Below, one piece after another: positions 1 through 15,100 of a stretch of 64,000 bases of DNA (position 1 is the first letter of the stretch; the number at the start of each line of letters is the position of its first letter). Source of the DNA: Argopecten irradians (taxonomy: Eukaryota > Mollusca > Bivalvia > Pectinida > Pectinidae); NCBI RefSeq assembly GCF_041381155.1, contig NC_091135.1:6377620-6441619 (forward strand), read 5' to 3'. Position numbers and translations under genes: made by a program. The notes under the pieces were generated by a model that was not told the DNA's origin, made no database searches, and was given only the letters and a program-made list of their open reading frames with translations.

Positions 1-240
1 ATGTAATCATTACATCTTATGTCTTTAAAAAAATATCTGGTAAGTGATTAGTGAAATAATTATTCATATACTATCAGTGAATCTTACCAAGGCAATATAA
101 GATTATCTAGTGCAAACATGCAAACATATGGTCCTTTGAAAACTTTCTGACTTGGTTTATCGATCGTTGCAATTATCTAGATCCATATATAAGTGTGTGA
201 TCTGAAGTTGTGACAATGTTTTAAAATATTTTTCCAACAG

Positions 241-3200
241 ACAATATATTCAGTGGAGATACGGATACACTAAAGTACTGGCCTCGTATGTAACTGGTGC
301 TTCTTATATAGGTCCAGTGTTCTTCTCACCCTTCGCTGCTCTTCTTCTGGTAAACTGTTTCTTCTTTTCTTTGTCAAAATACAGTCATTTTTTTTCATTT
401 TATGATGTTTTCCAACTATACTTGTGAAGGAAAAAATAATTATTATTATACAAATAAAATTAATAAAACTATTTAGAAGGTGATTCTCCTATTCGAGACA
501 ACACAATATGAGTACATTCTTGTGTTCAAATAAAGAATATACTGTTATGGTGAGGTTTCGAATGTGAAACATATACTATCAAAATGGATTGAGATTGATA
601 TCGTACACTTGAAATAAAAACTGTGCTTCATTTAAAGAAAAAATCATTTCTGCAGTTTCATTTCCAATTAAGGGGGTAGGGCTAGCATACACTGCAATTC
701 TGATAAAATATAATGGGTTGGCCGTGTGCTGCTATTATTTTCGTTAAGAAAACAATGCTTTGGTTATTCATATTTATTAGTACGACCTATTTGGAAAGCA
801 TTGCTTTAACTTGTCATGTATAATTCTATTTATTGTTAAACAGAAAAGAATCGACTGTAACGGTTTGATGGCGATGTCAGTGACCACCCTGAGTATACCT
901 GTATACCTGTTAATGGCCTACTGTCCCTCCGTCCCACCGCTGGCGCTCACCATCTCCATCGGAATCGTCTACACTTTCAATGTTGTAAGTTTGAATGCTT
1001 TCTTTATTGATGATACATTTGTATATAAAACCAAATAGTGGAGACCGATGTAGTACTGTATTTATTTTTTTTCGTTAAAGCTGACAATGCAAGTTAAATA
1101 CTATACAAACGAGACTGTAAGCTTTAACTAAAAAAAAAGGATCTTCAGAAGTTGGATGATATTTTTGTACTACAAGTCAAAATATTCGTTTAGTCATTAA
1201 AAAAAGTACAACTTAACTTTTGTGTACAATACGTACTTCAAAATAAACCTGCATATAAATTTAGCATTTTATAATGTTATTTCATCAAAATATTGTTTAG
1301 TGATAACTTCAATGGACATGTTGATGTATATTCCTTATCTTTATTATCATCATTTTGATAAAAAAAGTATGTAGTTATTTTTTTTTATTAGCAAACTATC
1401 GTGTTATGCTGTATTTTGTTATAGTATTACGTATAGTAATGTAAAAATATCCATGAAAATGAAAATGTTATATACGTTATATACGATTGATAAATTATTA
1501 TATAAAGCCGAATTTGATTGGCGGATTATAATGTAACATTGAATATGGTTGGCAGATAATAATGTGGCAAGTGACAATCAACTTGTTACCACCTGCCGTG
1601 TTCGGGACTGGGGCGGGATTGGCCGTATTTTTGATGCGTTTCTCCATTGGCCTGACTAACCTGTCAGTTGGAACTATCGTGGAGGACAAAGAGAGGTAAA
1701 CTAGATAAATGCAATAGTATTTTACTTAAACTTTTCGCCCTATAAGTTCCATTAACAGAGTGGTTAGAGTGTTTGGTATTCTTGCTACGTCATCACTAGG
1801 CAGCGAGTTGGAGATACAGGTAGATAATTTGTCGGGATCTAGTATTAAGTAGGATCTATCATTTGCATAACATAACTATTGATATGAACTATAAAAAACA
1901 ATTGCATGCAAAAATATTCATTCTTTGCATGTGTAGAATGTAAACGTTAAATATGATATATCGCATTCATTTAGCATATTTCCTACGTTTTGTTGTCAAC
2001 TGTCTACAAATTAGAATTTAAATCTTTACAAACCTAATCTAGGTAGGGTTAAAACATTAAAAACTGTAAATAAAATCCCAAATTTATTTAGCAAATAAGG
2101 GCTTCACAGTTCATGAATCGCCCTAAATCCCCCATGCTTATATTTCGTTTTGTATTATCTTTAAGCCAACCTGTAATATACACTGTAATCGCTATTACCA
2201 AATCAAATTCCCCGCTGCCTCCGTCAGTGGAGCCTCTTCTTGTGACGACATAAGTACCTCCGACATTATTAGAATTACCAACGTCATTCGCAGTAAAAAG
2301 TAAATAAGTCTATGTCAATAAACATAAAATCATCAGTACACTTCCAACATTTTAATCTATGTTCCATCTTTAGGATATTCAACATTTTAAAATCATAACT
2401 ACAAATAATGTTTCGAATAACATAAAACAATTAGGGTTTTTCATTCCGGTAGCACGCAAGTACGCACAAAAAATGCGCATTGCGTCATTACGTCGTTCAA
2501 AACGACGCCACAAAACACCACTACACTAATAGGAGTTATAGGAGAATTATGATCTCATAAATTCCCTTTTTGGTTGGTAAGGTTATATAGTGTCACTCCC
2601 GAACAAACGGACATATAACAGTAATTTCAATTCTGCGTCAATATTCCTATAAGATGTCTGTGATATGGGTATGACGAACTATGCTTATAACGAAGTGATT
2701 TCGTAGGTCCTCAGAGGATCGTTATAACCATGTTTTACTTTATATTTTCAGAACCAGTAAAGAAATACATATACACGCTTACCAGGACGCCCTACTGCTG
2801 ATGACGGCGTTATCTATAATGTCGGTAATATCCGGCATTTTCCTCAACGTCATTGATATACGGCGGGTAAGTATGACCTCGTAATGAAATTAAGAATTTG
2901 TAATAATAAATTTCATTGGTATACAAGGGATGTTGTGATATTTGTTTGTGACACAGGTTTTAATTGACTGATACAATGGCAAGATCACGTATTCGACGAG
3001 AAAAAAAAGACAGTAAAGTAATTTGTTTTCTGTAAGGGACAATTAATGTTAATGATATAAGATACAACGAATTTGTTTTACTGTCATCTAATTTCATTTT
3101 TATACCGTAGTTAGCAATACCACAACATATTATTTTATAAAAGAAAACACCCTTTGATATTTGTATCTGTTCTGATTCAGGGGGACGGCGTTAACAGACG

Positions 3201-3324
3201 TTTTATGAAGGAGAAGGTTCGAGCGTTAGATACAACACATCTAGTCTTAGATGACAAACTTGGAAAGCACTACCATACTAACCATGTATCATCCGCATTA
3301 CCGTTAGAGGATGACGAGCAATGA
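241..3324 (+). CDS. MFSD1-like lysosomal MFS transporter, C-terminal half (copy A, partial)
   Basis: Five exons are seen: 241-349, 844-984, 1556-1695, 2752-2866 and 3181-3324 (TGA at 3322-3324). Each has clean AG/GT borders and the reading phase is kept throughout. The translation includes RYGYTKV, VTGASYIG, a Cys-Asn-Gly segment starting a membrane pair, MWQVTINLLPPAVFGTGAG, and a hydrophobic last pair ending NVIDIRR before a charged tail. This matches the C-terminal six-helix half of MFSD1, a major facilitator family member of lysosomes that exports dipeptides and small solutes. The 5' exons lie before the window. The exon lengths 109, 141, 140 and 115 are identical to those of copy B at 22713-29272, so the two are paralogues. 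No damage is seen. An AATAAA lies at 3765-3770, about 440 bases past the stop. Family assignment is from memory of human MFSD1; the substrate is inferred. Confidence 0.85.
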
Positions 3325-3439
3325 CGACTGTCATTTTAGTGAAATTAACTGCAAATAATACAAAAAGGACTAGTCCCGCAGCACTTGTCAAACAGTGGCT
3401 GACATCATTAAATGACCTTTACTGTTTATTCTGTCTTGG

Positions 3440-3582
3440 CATACTACAGAGTAACCTCCCTTGCGGGTAGGTATCTATTATGACGTCATTGTTTTGTGTA
3501 CGAAATTCGCGTCGTTTCCTTTAAAATATATGACGTTACACTCGCAAACACATGACGTCACAATCAATACCTATCTGTAAGG
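3440..3582. repeat. MITE family 1, diverged copy in the 3' flank of transporter A
   Basis: Inverted arms contain ACAGAGTAACCTCCCTTGCGG and GGTAGGTATC on the left, and CAATACCTATCTGTAAGG on the right, with TGACGTCA-type motifs on both sides of the centre. The internal order matches the better copies at 13611-13797 and 59471-59657. The outer TTTGCATATT end is missing, so this copy is degraded. No transposase is present, so it is non-autonomous. I do not recognise a named family. Confidence 0.6.
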
Positions 3583-4706
3583 CCATATACACCATGTAGC
3601 CGATTATTTTTGCGAGTATGATATTTTCGCGATGTCGCAGCACATTGCTATGATGATTGAAATGGTTGAATGATATATATCCTTAAATCCACATCGTGAA
3701 CATTTAAAATTGCTAACATATGGTTTTCTCGTTTTTTTTAAAAGATTTTTTTTGTATTAACAGGAATAAAAGACGCAAAGTACACATACGTAATAATGTT
3801 TTATTTCAAAAACAGAACAATAGGCAGTGGATATATTAGTGATCTTCAAGAACATGTAACAAAGAGCATATACATACGATTTAACACAATACTGGGTTTT
3901 AAACATTTAAGACGTAATGATTAACGAGAGCATTTTTAAAATAAGGACAATTCAGGTAGTTAAGATTGTTTTCTCTGATATTATTGATGTTTTTTGTCAG
4001 AATATAAATATATAATGTATATACAAATGTAACATACATGACTGGATCCCTCTACACATAGGAAACATCTAAAATGTACATAATGGCGTGTTTGCCGTTA
4101 GTCCTCCACCAATGTATGAAACATGAAGGATTAAACCCTGGTATTACATTCAAGCTTTGCCAATATAATATCTGTACTGTTTAAGAAGAGGAAAATGTAT
4201 CAATAATAGAACATTTAGATATTGCCCTTATTTATTATATGACTATTTAGTTTAATTAGACACTATACATGTCTAATATTTAATATGTAATCATATGATA
4301 TGTAATCGGAACGGAGTTGCATTAATTAAATATGGGTTAACTAATTCATTTGAAAAAGTAGGTAGGTCTTTTTTCCGGCTTCCAACGAATTCGAAGGTCA
4401 CAGTAAATGTTATTATAAACACGTATTTAATGGAAATGAAAATTGCATGCAAACAATATCTATGTCAACTATGAATAGCACATTGTTTCAAATAAAAGAG
4501 ATTTTTTTTTTTTTTTGATCAACAATAAATGGTTTCCGGATAACCTACCTTGAAACTTAATTAGAGTATATAGTAATAGGATTTATTTCCCTTAACGCAT
4601 ACAAATGATGTCACCATAAAAAGCGTAAAATATATACATTACAATATGTAAACTAATACCTTAATATACATGTATATCAATTATGGACCTTTGTTGAGTT
4701 CCATAT

Positions 4707-4798
4707 GGTGTTATATCGCCTTCGCAGAATAAATAGTGACCGAGGGCGTAACCCAAGCTAGGTCATTATTTTAAATCCTACAAGGGTGATATAACACC
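4707..4798. repeat. Short foldback element with GGTGTTATATC ends
   Basis: The left end GGTGTTATATCGCC and the right end GGTGATATAACACC are near-perfect inverted repeats. The imperfect pairing continues inward through the motif TAGTGACC and its partner GGTCATTATT. At about 92 bases it resembles a minimal MITE. A partial relative of the end sequence lies near 46455-46470. Confidence 0.55.
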
Positions 4799-6136
4799 GA
4801 AACAATGCTTCTTAATTTTTATATTAGATATGTTGTTTCTTTAACAAATGTCAAAATCAATCTCTAATGTGTATATTGATTACAAGAAAAAAACATTGGT
4901 CAAAGAACGCCACCCTGAAGAATGCAGCATTTGGACAATGAAGTTTCTAAAAATGGAAACACCGAGTCAATTGCAATATTGAACGTCACGTGTCCATGTA
5001 TTAGCCAATGAAAATAGTACAAAATCAGAGCATATCTAATTATATACTGACTTTTAAAACTTAATAGCATCTTGTTTCATTGAAACTATCATATAAATTA
5101 TATTACACTTTGTAACCGCAAATATAAATGCAGTAAAGTGAGAAAGAGAATGAAAGAGTATAAATGAGGAGAATACAATCTAATGCCAAAATGAAAAAAA
5201 AAGTATGAAAAAAATAAAACGACAGAAAAAAAAAGTACGATGATGAAATGGCTCCGTGCAAGAGGCACGAAATATAAGATATATAGATAAATATTAGACA
5301 AGACATTATCAGCACAATTTAATAAATACTAATTTCACTACATTTAACATTAAACAACTCTTTGTTTTATTTAATTTACTTAATTTTATTAATTTTTTTA
5401 ATATTTATATTCAAAAACGTTATTATTTATAAATGATATGACTATGATATGTATAAATTGTATTTCAATACATGAAGAGCCAATTCTGAGTACAAAAAAA
5501 AAGAAAAAAAAAGAAAAAAAGTGGACATTAGCCTCATGTTGATTTACAATCCGTGTCAATTGATTATCTAGTGTCTTTGTTGTTTTCATTTATCAATAAA
5601 GTGATCTTTAAAGAAAAGATAGTTAATAGAAAACACATTGCGTATTTTTTATCTAAAAGAAATAACAAAACAAAAAAATGGTCAAGATTTAAATATTTAA
5701 GTCATGTACAAAACATAAGATACGCAAAAATATCATGATTTTAAAAAAGCTCGAATAGCAATACTTTCGTAGTATTTCTCTATTTTGAACTGTCAATCCG
5801 AATGAGTATTTCTATCAATAAATAGATATAAACAAATAAAGTAAGACCGAATAAACAGATAAATAAACACAAATAATAATGTAAGAGATGACATATATTA
5901 GGTTTATGGTTATTTACAGAACTTATTCATCTCTCCAAATAGACATATTTTGCAGCATTATGTAGTAACAACATGTACTTGAGCTATTTAAATGTCTGAA
6001 GATCTAGAGGCATCTGTATTAATCCAAGAGTCTGCAAGAAAAAAATGAGTTATCTCCCTTACTCTGACAATAACAAGTCAATACCTTGAATGTCTGTGAG
6101 AAATTGTCTTACTGTTCCGATACATAATGGACGATT

Positions 6137-9100
6137 TCATTGCGTACATTGGACATTGGCCTCCCAGTCGCAGTATCCGAGACACGGGTTGGTATCCCTC
6201 ACTTTGTACCACGTCAACACATTGCACACCTGCTCATGCATATTCTTCCCCGCGTCACATGTGATATACATGTCACACCTTGAAGGATGGTTGTAGGAAC
6301 AATTTGCACTTCGGCTCTCACAGAAACCTATAAAAACGTCGATATGAAAATGAACAAAATATTAATATGGATGTCCATTTGGAATGACGTATCTCATGTC
6401 TGTACTTACAATAAGCTTCGACAGACTCTAAAAGTGTTCCCAAGAACAGTGATGAAATGTTAGCAAACATGCAGGATTCTTTTTCTTACGTTTTTGCTAT
6501 TTTCTTATGTAAGAAAAACTATGAATTATCTAACATCGCTTTCGCAGATATCCATTTTATTATTGCTCACAAAACCGCTAATTGCCATGAACATACTAAG
6601 CTATTTATGTTCCATGTTATTGTAAATAACAGATGACACCTACCTTCTTGGCAAGTAACAGAGTTGGTACAGGTCTTTGTGTCTTTGAATGTTGGATGAT
6701 CCCTTCCGCATTCCTCTCCGGTATATTTACCATCACATGTTCTATTCCTCGACCGTTTTCCATCTCCACACGTGAGGCTGCAGCCACTCCACTCTCCCCA
6801 TGGGTCCCAACACTTCCAGTCTTGACAGGTCTTGGTCTCTGTACTAGCCCAAATGCATTCCCCGCCAGCAGAGTTGACACACGTTCTTGTCCTAGTTGAC
6901 ACACCTTCACCACATGTCTTGGAACAGTCACTCCACTCGGACCACATGCCCCAGATACCATGTAGAGGACAAGTCTCTTCACCACAACTTGATGTTTCCG
7001 AGTTGACTCCCACGCAGTCTTGGCCATTGTACTGTGGAGTTGGATTGTCGCAGTGTCTAGTACGATTCCTGATGCCAACACCGCAAGTTGTGGAGCATCC
7101 ACTCCAGTTTTCCCAATCAGACCAGTTTCCATTTATAGGGCAATGTTTCAGAATGCACGCTTCTTCTTCAGTATTAGAGCCGACACAGTCATCCCCACCA
7201 AATACTGGAGAAGGATTGTCACAAATTCTGTTTCGGATTCTGGTGCCGTTGCCACACGATTCCGAACAGTCAGTCCACGGATCCCATTCACTCCAGTTCC
7301 CATTTATAGAGCAGTTAGCAAGCATGCAGTTCTGTGATTCTGATGCAGATCCATCGCAGTCATTGCCTCCAAACGCAGGGTATGGATTGTCACACGTTCT
7401 GTTGCGAGTCTTGGTGCCGTTTCCACAGGTTGATGAACAGTCACTCCAATCCAGCCACTCAGACCAAAGTCCATGTATTGGGTTGTTCCCTTGATGTGCA
7501 TCTATTATTAAGTCATTAACAAATTAAAGAAATGACATAACATTTTTATACGATGCGGCTAAAAAGAGAAGATTGGAAAAGAGTTTAAGTGGATAGTCGG
7601 CGAAAGGAAGGCTAATGTCGGTAAAAATGGTGTGAATATATCAAGTATTCTTTCTTATGAAATAACCGGCATTTTGATATAAAAAGACTTTTGGAAGGAC
7701 AATGAACGCATTTAAACTGGTTTTGTTACCTGATTACTCAATCTAAAAATCTTAACAAAAACCTTGGTACAAAATCGATTTTTTTTCTTTGAACATATGA
7801 TATAAACTTTCAACTGGAATATTTATTTATTAAAGACAGTGTTGTTTATAATCATAATAAATTCTCATTTCATTCGGACATTGCAGTGATGTAATTGAAA
7901 GTTTCATTTGCCCGACTAAGGTTTCCGTAAAGTTTGATACCTTCATTGTTTTTAATAAGAATTCATTTTGTTCTTTCCCTGTTATGTTTGAAAATGGGTT
8001 CTTTTCTTGTTTCGATTTCTTTTTGGAAACATAACACAACTTTATTATTTACATTCTCGTTAATGTTGCGGACAGTATAAACTAGAAAAGTTACTGCCAT
8101 CAGATGGACAACTTAAACCCCCTCTGCACAAATTTAATAATAAATCGATTAATAGGTGACATTTGCAGAACTCTGTATAGTTTACTCAACTCCCCTTTAT
8201 TACAGAGTTCTGTGTACCAAAGTTTATCAAAACGTGTAAAGTAGTTTAGGAGGAGTTTACTGGACAAAGTTGTGTCTAAAGACAGATAGACGGACAGAAG
8301 AACGGACGTACAGTTGAAAACCCGATTTAAGTCTATTCCCTTAACTTCGTTGCGGTGTAAATAACAATGCAATAAACATTGAAGAAACTATCAAAGGACG
8401 GATACTATCAAAAGGACGGATACCTGTGATTTTCAAGGCAGTCGCTGCAATGGCTGCCAGAATCGCCAAGGCAACCAGCACTATGGCCACTATAATCACG
8501 TATCTGTGGGTTACCTTCCTCTGTAACAAAAAAAAAATTTGTTTGTTTGTTACTCCCTGGGTTCATTGCTTATCTCATATTTTGAAATATAACACTTGTT
8601 TTGTTTTGAACTTGGCGTTATAGATTTAAAATTTTCAATTAATTACCGGTTCAATATTTGGTGTTTCCGGTCGTCAATAACAAACTTACAACATGAGATT
8701 ATGACGTTAAATGATATGATATTATCTAGATTTGAATCATAAAACATATTGTTAAAAAGTCAAGCATTATATGTCATATTTGGCATTCGTCTCATCATGT
8801 TTTTCTCAATATTTCTGGCACGCCTTAAGGCTTAGTTTCCATGACCAACGGAATTCTTTCTGCTCAGTAAAGCAATATTTTAAAAACTGTTTGTATTTCC
8901 TATCATTAATTGTTATATAAATTAGCGTTTGACAATTATGTGATTCAGATAAATAATTCAACATCTAATAAATGGTTAATTTGGATTATTATTTTATTTC
9001 ATTATTTACTTGTATGATTGTAATAGTTTTGCTACGTGATAAAATATACATTAAGAACTTACAGTATCCGGCTTCAAAACTCTACGTGCTTCGTTTTCGG

Positions 9101-12100
9101 GGAAAGGAATCTGTTGATATCAATAAATGAAATTATTAATATATACTGAATTGCCCACTATCTTTCCTGTGATATCATAGTTTTTTATTGTCCAATTGTA
9201 TCACTATAAAGAAAAAAATGAGAAAAAGTTTTAAAGTAAAATTTAAAATTGAATTTATTTGTGGTATAATACTAGATTAAAAATGTCGCTATATATAAGA
9301 AAATACATATACAAATATATATATGGTAGCGATGTTTTAATTAATACAACTGATTATATCTACATTTCAGAGATATTATGATTTAAAGTGTATACGAGTT
9401 ATTTCCCTTCATTAAAGGCCCACTACCTTTCCGAAACAAAAATATAGATTCTTTAAAGCATTAACAACATAGTGAAATATATATCGATGGTCTAAGATGA
9501 GGTTACAATGCCAAACAAATGCTAGATTTCCTGCGTAAACTATGCTAACAGGGCAGATTAATTTCGCTGTTTTGCCGTCTGCCGCAGTGATAGTCAACTA
9601 ATATATTATATAATCTACGATAGATTCATCTATACAATATGTAGATGGATCAACTTCACTTGTGTTCGATGGATACAATGTATTTGTGGTGACGCGTAAC
9701 TGTCAACACGTGGATTACTAGCAGTGCATGTTTTATCATACACATTACTAAAGTCTCAAAAAACAAAGACAAGAGGATATGTTTATAAATGACTTCTGCC
9801 AGAGGGCCTAACGCCCGTCCACCCCAAGGACTCGATCGTAGGACGAAGACAGGCACGGAGGTATTGTTACCATTTGAAATCCATCATTTTGAATAGAAAT
9901 GAAAACACTGCACGTAGGGATATTTTTCCCGTTTTATAATATATATAATAGTTAATTAAAAAAATGTTTTATTATATATAAATATTATATATACCATTTC
10001 CAAAAAATTTCCAAAATTCTATGAAAAACAACACTATTGTCTACATGTTATTTGCGTCAAGATGTAAACAAAGTCACATGTGTTTCCTTCAAAAAAGTAG
10101 CCCCTATATGTTGCATAAACCATTTTCACACGCAAGTTCAAAGTTCAATGTTACCATGCAGTTATGGTAAACAAACTCAGCTAGTATTTGCGTATAGTGA
10201 ACAAGCCTAGCAAGTGTAAATATATCGGAATGAATTGTAAGAGTTTTGTTTTGTTTATTTTTACGTCCTATTAACAGCCAGGGTCATGTAAGGACGTGCC
10301 AGGTTTGTTGGTGGAGGAAAGCCAGAGTACCCGGAGAAAAACCACCGCCAAGCGGTCAGTACCTGGCAACTGCCCCACGTGGGATTCGAACCCGCATCCC
10401 AGAGGTGGAGGGCTTGTGGTAATATGTCGGGACATCTTAACCACTCGGCCACCGCGGCCCCAAATTGTAGAGTAATGCTGATGGTGATAATAATGACGAG
10501 GATGACGACATCCCCAAACAGTATTTTCTTTCATACCTACACGTGTAATACTGGCTGGTCCAGGGCAATACACTCATGCCGCCTGAGGCTGTATTGCATG
10601 TCTACCCATGCAATAAAGCTTCGTGACGTCACGGTGTCAACAAAATGTCTATTTCCTCGGTAAAATTTTAACATTTGTTTCACAAATATGACTGGTTTTG
10701 CTATAAAAGATGCAAACAAGGGAATTTGTGTTGAAAATATCACGTAATTTTTCATGTATGGAAAATTGACTTCCAGTCATGGATTTCTTCGAATTTATTT
10801 CAAAATGGCGGGATATTATAGTTGTAAAATTGCAATAAAAGGTTGAGGTATGAAAGAAAAATACTCTTTCATAAGTGGATATGAAGGATAGGGATATTCT
10901 TCCCTCGGGATCACAAAATGTTGCAAAACCCTCGGCAAGCCTCGGGTTTTACTACATTTTGTGACCCTCGGGTAGAATATCCCTATCCTTCATATCCACA
11001 TATGAAAGAGTCTTATAATATTATAACATACACGCCAGCATCGGTAGAAATTGACATTTAAAATGTCTTCTTGAAAGTAGTAATACTTACATAGGAATAA
11101 CTTCCTTCTTCGTTCTTCAAGGAGTCGTAACTACAGTAGGAGCTATTAGTCTACAATGTGAAATGATTTGCCTCATTTATCGAAACCTGTCATCATTAAT
11201 ATAACTAGATTTGCTATATTTTTCGCAGTGAAATATAAGGCGATATACTTCACTCCAGTGAAAATCTGAATTTTGATATTTGCACAAGCTTTTGACCCAA
11301 TGAAATGCAGCAATGACAGTGAATGTTTGATTGTTATCTCATTAATTTGCGTGCAAAAATGTTGTATTTTTGCGTAGAAATATGACATTATGCTCACCAA
11401 AATATGACGTAATAATGGCAAAGGCAATTAACTCTGTAAAATACAATGGCGGAATAACTTTTGGCGGAACTAAAAGTGATGGTCTTCGATAAATGGAAGC
11501 GTAAAAAATCTAATTAATATAATATTTCTTGTTATTTTATGAATACCAGTAGTATTTTATCAAGTGAGGTGGAAACATTGATGTTTTTCAAATACCAAAG
11601 TTTTTACCTCACTCTATGAAACATAACTGGTATTCATTCAGAAACACTTTCACGTCAACATGACTAACAAAAATTTGAAATATGATCTTTAAAGCAAGTC
11701 TTTTGGGACCATAAAAAGGTTGATGTATTAAGCATGTGGTGTTTATACAGAGGCGATCGATAAGACATGTTTACCTACAAATATTCAATGTTATGCAGTG
11801 TAACGACTAGTGCATTGTTGAATACTTACACTGGTGATGGTTCCATTTGACTGACTCTGCATCTAAAGACATGCAATAAACACCGAAAATGTTTTTAAGA
11901 TAGCATGTAGTTTCTATGCGTTAAGCAACTATTCAATATACCTATTAGGAGATATTTTCATGGTAGAAAACATGTTTTTATAATGTTTCAACATTAACAA
12001 CCACAATCTTAAAATGCATTAATGTTTCCCCGACTTAAAATCACCCATTCGTGTCTTTGTCAAGTTCTGAATTTATAAACATTTTCATCATTGTCATGTG

Positions 12101-15100
12101 CTTACCTCAAATATGTTTGCACCTTGTTGTTGCATGTAGTTCGAGTCGACCGAGCCCTGCAGATATTAATGAGCAGAGTAATATTAGTGTCTACAGCTAA
12201 ATATAGTTATTCACACATTGAGTATCGTCATTACTATGCTGATGACTTTAACATATCACTTAACGTTGTTTGCTTTCCTATTATATTTTTTATCTGAGTA
12301 TTTGAATAACACACTAGGTACCTCATATGAAAAATACACATTATAGATATGTTTCTGAATTAAGGAAATAATACGAAAACGGTTTAATCTAATCTATTAA
12401 TTTAATCAAAACAAATATTGAATCTTAACACTGTTTAAATTTTCATGTTTGCGTCTCTTGTAAATACTTTAATAAATGACAAATTTATCTATAACTTTCT
12501 TTTTTTTTTTACATCGATTGCGAATCAAGTTATATGACTTGGTTTCAAAGTGGGTTGAAACTGGAGTGTCCAGAGAAACCCAGGTCATCGGATAAGTGAC
12601 CCCTGACCTTTTCACGTCCGTGCTGGGGATCGAACCCCAGCCAGTTAGAACGCATCTAGTTCATGACTATCAATGGAAACCGAACGCCAAACATACACAT
12701 GTATAACTTACATTTGTGCCATTTTCATGGTAAGGAGGTGGGTCTGAATATTGACGTGGAAGTTGCCTTCTGGGTGATTTTAGTTCTTTAATATTGTTGT
12801 CGTAATCCACCGGTGGAATGTACACCTTAAAAAAACATTTTCAACAAATATTGTATGCTGCAACACAATACAATACCATTAAACATTTTTGATTATCTAT
12901 TTTATTGAAAAAAGGTTGATCCCAAGGTCTGTGCTTTCCTATGTTTTTTTAGATAAAATTATGATAATGGTGTACTTGCTTGTCCAAGTTAGTTGTCTTC
13001 TTTTAACCCAGTATCGTACGCATGCGTATGCACGCATATTCAATCGCAAACAACACAACACATGTGGTTTGCACAACTTATAACAGCATTTAAATGGTGG
13101 GTACGAGTTCGCCTAATTTACTGGGTACGACTTCGCCATGCTTGGGTACGACTTCGCCAACCTTGGGTACGAGTTAGCCATTTTTTTGTACGAGTTCGTT
13201 TGGGTACGGGTTTGCATGGGTACGGAATCTACATAATTCGTCAAGAAGAACGTCTATCCAAGGTCGGACGGGATAATGGTGAGATATTTCGATATAATAA
13301 TTTGCAGTTACTCAAACCTATCAATTGAAGTGTTGATTTAAATATTTATTAAGATATGAGTTCGAATTCACATACTGAAAATTTACTATTTTGGTACCAA
13401 AAAAAATCAGTCATGAACAAACTTGTGCAATAATGAATTCACGCAATCACTTGTATCTCTATTGACTGCTGTTTAAGATTTTGTTTAGTTTAGAACTAAT
13501 ACAGTTTAAAAATTATCGACCTATTAGCTATGAAATTATCTCTCTTATAACTATCTTAAGCCCATGATAAATACAAAATAACTAATTAATAGTTAATTGT
13601 TTACCTGACCTTATTCCTAATTTGCATATTACAGAGTTATCTGCACTTGCGGGTATTGATTGTGACGTCATGTGTTTGCGAGCGTAACGTCATACGTTTC
13701 GGAGAAAACGACGTGAATTGCGTTCACAAAATAATGACATAACAATCGATACCTACCCGCAAGGGAGCTAACTCTGTAATATGCAAAGACGGAATAACGC
13801 ATAACTGATAGAACCTGTAAGGTATTATAACGTGAACAAAACTCTAAAACGTTTTGAAGATAAATGTAAAATCTAACGAGTCTTTAAATCCTGACTTTTC
13901 CAATATCGACACTGGTAATTTGATTCTTTGATGTACATCAAAAGAATAATATAATGGTACACTGTGGTTGACTGTGTGGCTTTGAAGTTGGATGTTGCTC
14001 TGTCTGGGGTGGATATAGATAATGGCAGGGGGGACTTATATGACCAATTATCATCATGGTTATTTTTTTTCCACCTTACATGTCAATCAATTCCTTAGCT
14101 GCCAATTTGACACTTAACTGAACCATAAACACCACTACATCACCATATCAATAGACAATGAAACCTCATACTTGTAGGAACAACGATATTACTTTGTGCA
14201 TACTTAATATTTCCTTTTGAAGTTTGAGGAGCATTCAAGAGATTCCTTTTATAAAAAAAAACAAACCTTTGTTTGGTTAACTAATATGAACAATCAATGT
14301 TATACAAACACTTTGAATCAATGGTTGAATTGTTGAATATGTATTTGTTTTTGTTATTCATTAGAAATAGGAAGAGCAAAGTAATGTTTTAAATGTGAAC
14401 AAACGGCTTCACAATGATGTGATGTGCAGTCTCCATTTCAACAATCTTGATGATACATTGAACAGCTATACGGAATACAAAAGAAAAGAAAGAAAAAAGA
14501 CAAAGACATACAAAAAAGACAAAAAACAAACAAACAAAGAAATAAAATGGGAAAATAGGATAACGATGGAATAATAACGACGATAATATTAAATATTCCG
14601 AACATTTTATGAAACCGAAGTACATAATTTTATATGTATGAAAGAAACATTTCAGCATACGGTACAAATAAACATGTCCTTTATGATTATGGTTATTTTT
14701 AGATTAAGATCACGTGAGAAAACCTGTTTGTGACGATTTAAAAACGTGTCACGATCTTCTGTAAATAAAGCTATTTAAATTGAGAGAGACCTAAACAGCT
14801 GTATTGTGTCAGGAAAAATGATATTGACATATACAGAGTTTTTGTCTAACACAAACAGATTTACACTATAATGTAATTTTCCAATTGTTTAAATATGACA
14901 AAGCTTATTTAGTTCGGTTAGTTTGGATTAAACAATATGCATTTATATATCGTTATATTTTAAAATATGCAAACTCAAATGCAAATGAATTTCAAATAAC
15001 CCGTGTAAAATAACTCAAATATAAAACGTTATGATTCTTTAAAGTAACAGACAGGTAAGAACGGACCAAGGTGGTCAATAGTTTGAGAAATGTAATCATA

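Larger units (their letters stand above)
3325..6136. other. Convergent intergenic region between transporter A and the TSR gene
   Basis: No coding exon is seen. The region holds a diverged MITE copy (3440-3582), a candidate AATAAA signal (3765-3770), a small foldback (4707-4798) and A-rich or purine-rich low-complexity runs at about 5180-5240 and 5495-5520. Open frames in 5.1-5.6 kb are translations of those low-complexity runs. Confidence 0.7.

Noticed and set aside
5098-5589. Phe/Tyr-rich minus-strand open frames
   Set aside because: Translation of A-rich low-complexity DNA; no splice sites or family signal.
6617-7494. Long open frames overlapping the TSR exon on both strands and in other frames
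   Set aside because: They are shadows of the repeated Cys-rich coding exon; only one frame shows TSR signatures and consistent splicing.
10382-10462. tRNA gene on the minus strand
   Set aside because: The A and B boxes belong to the head of a SINE whose body follows directly and is repeated elsewhere in the window; the head does not fold as a clean tRNA by eye.
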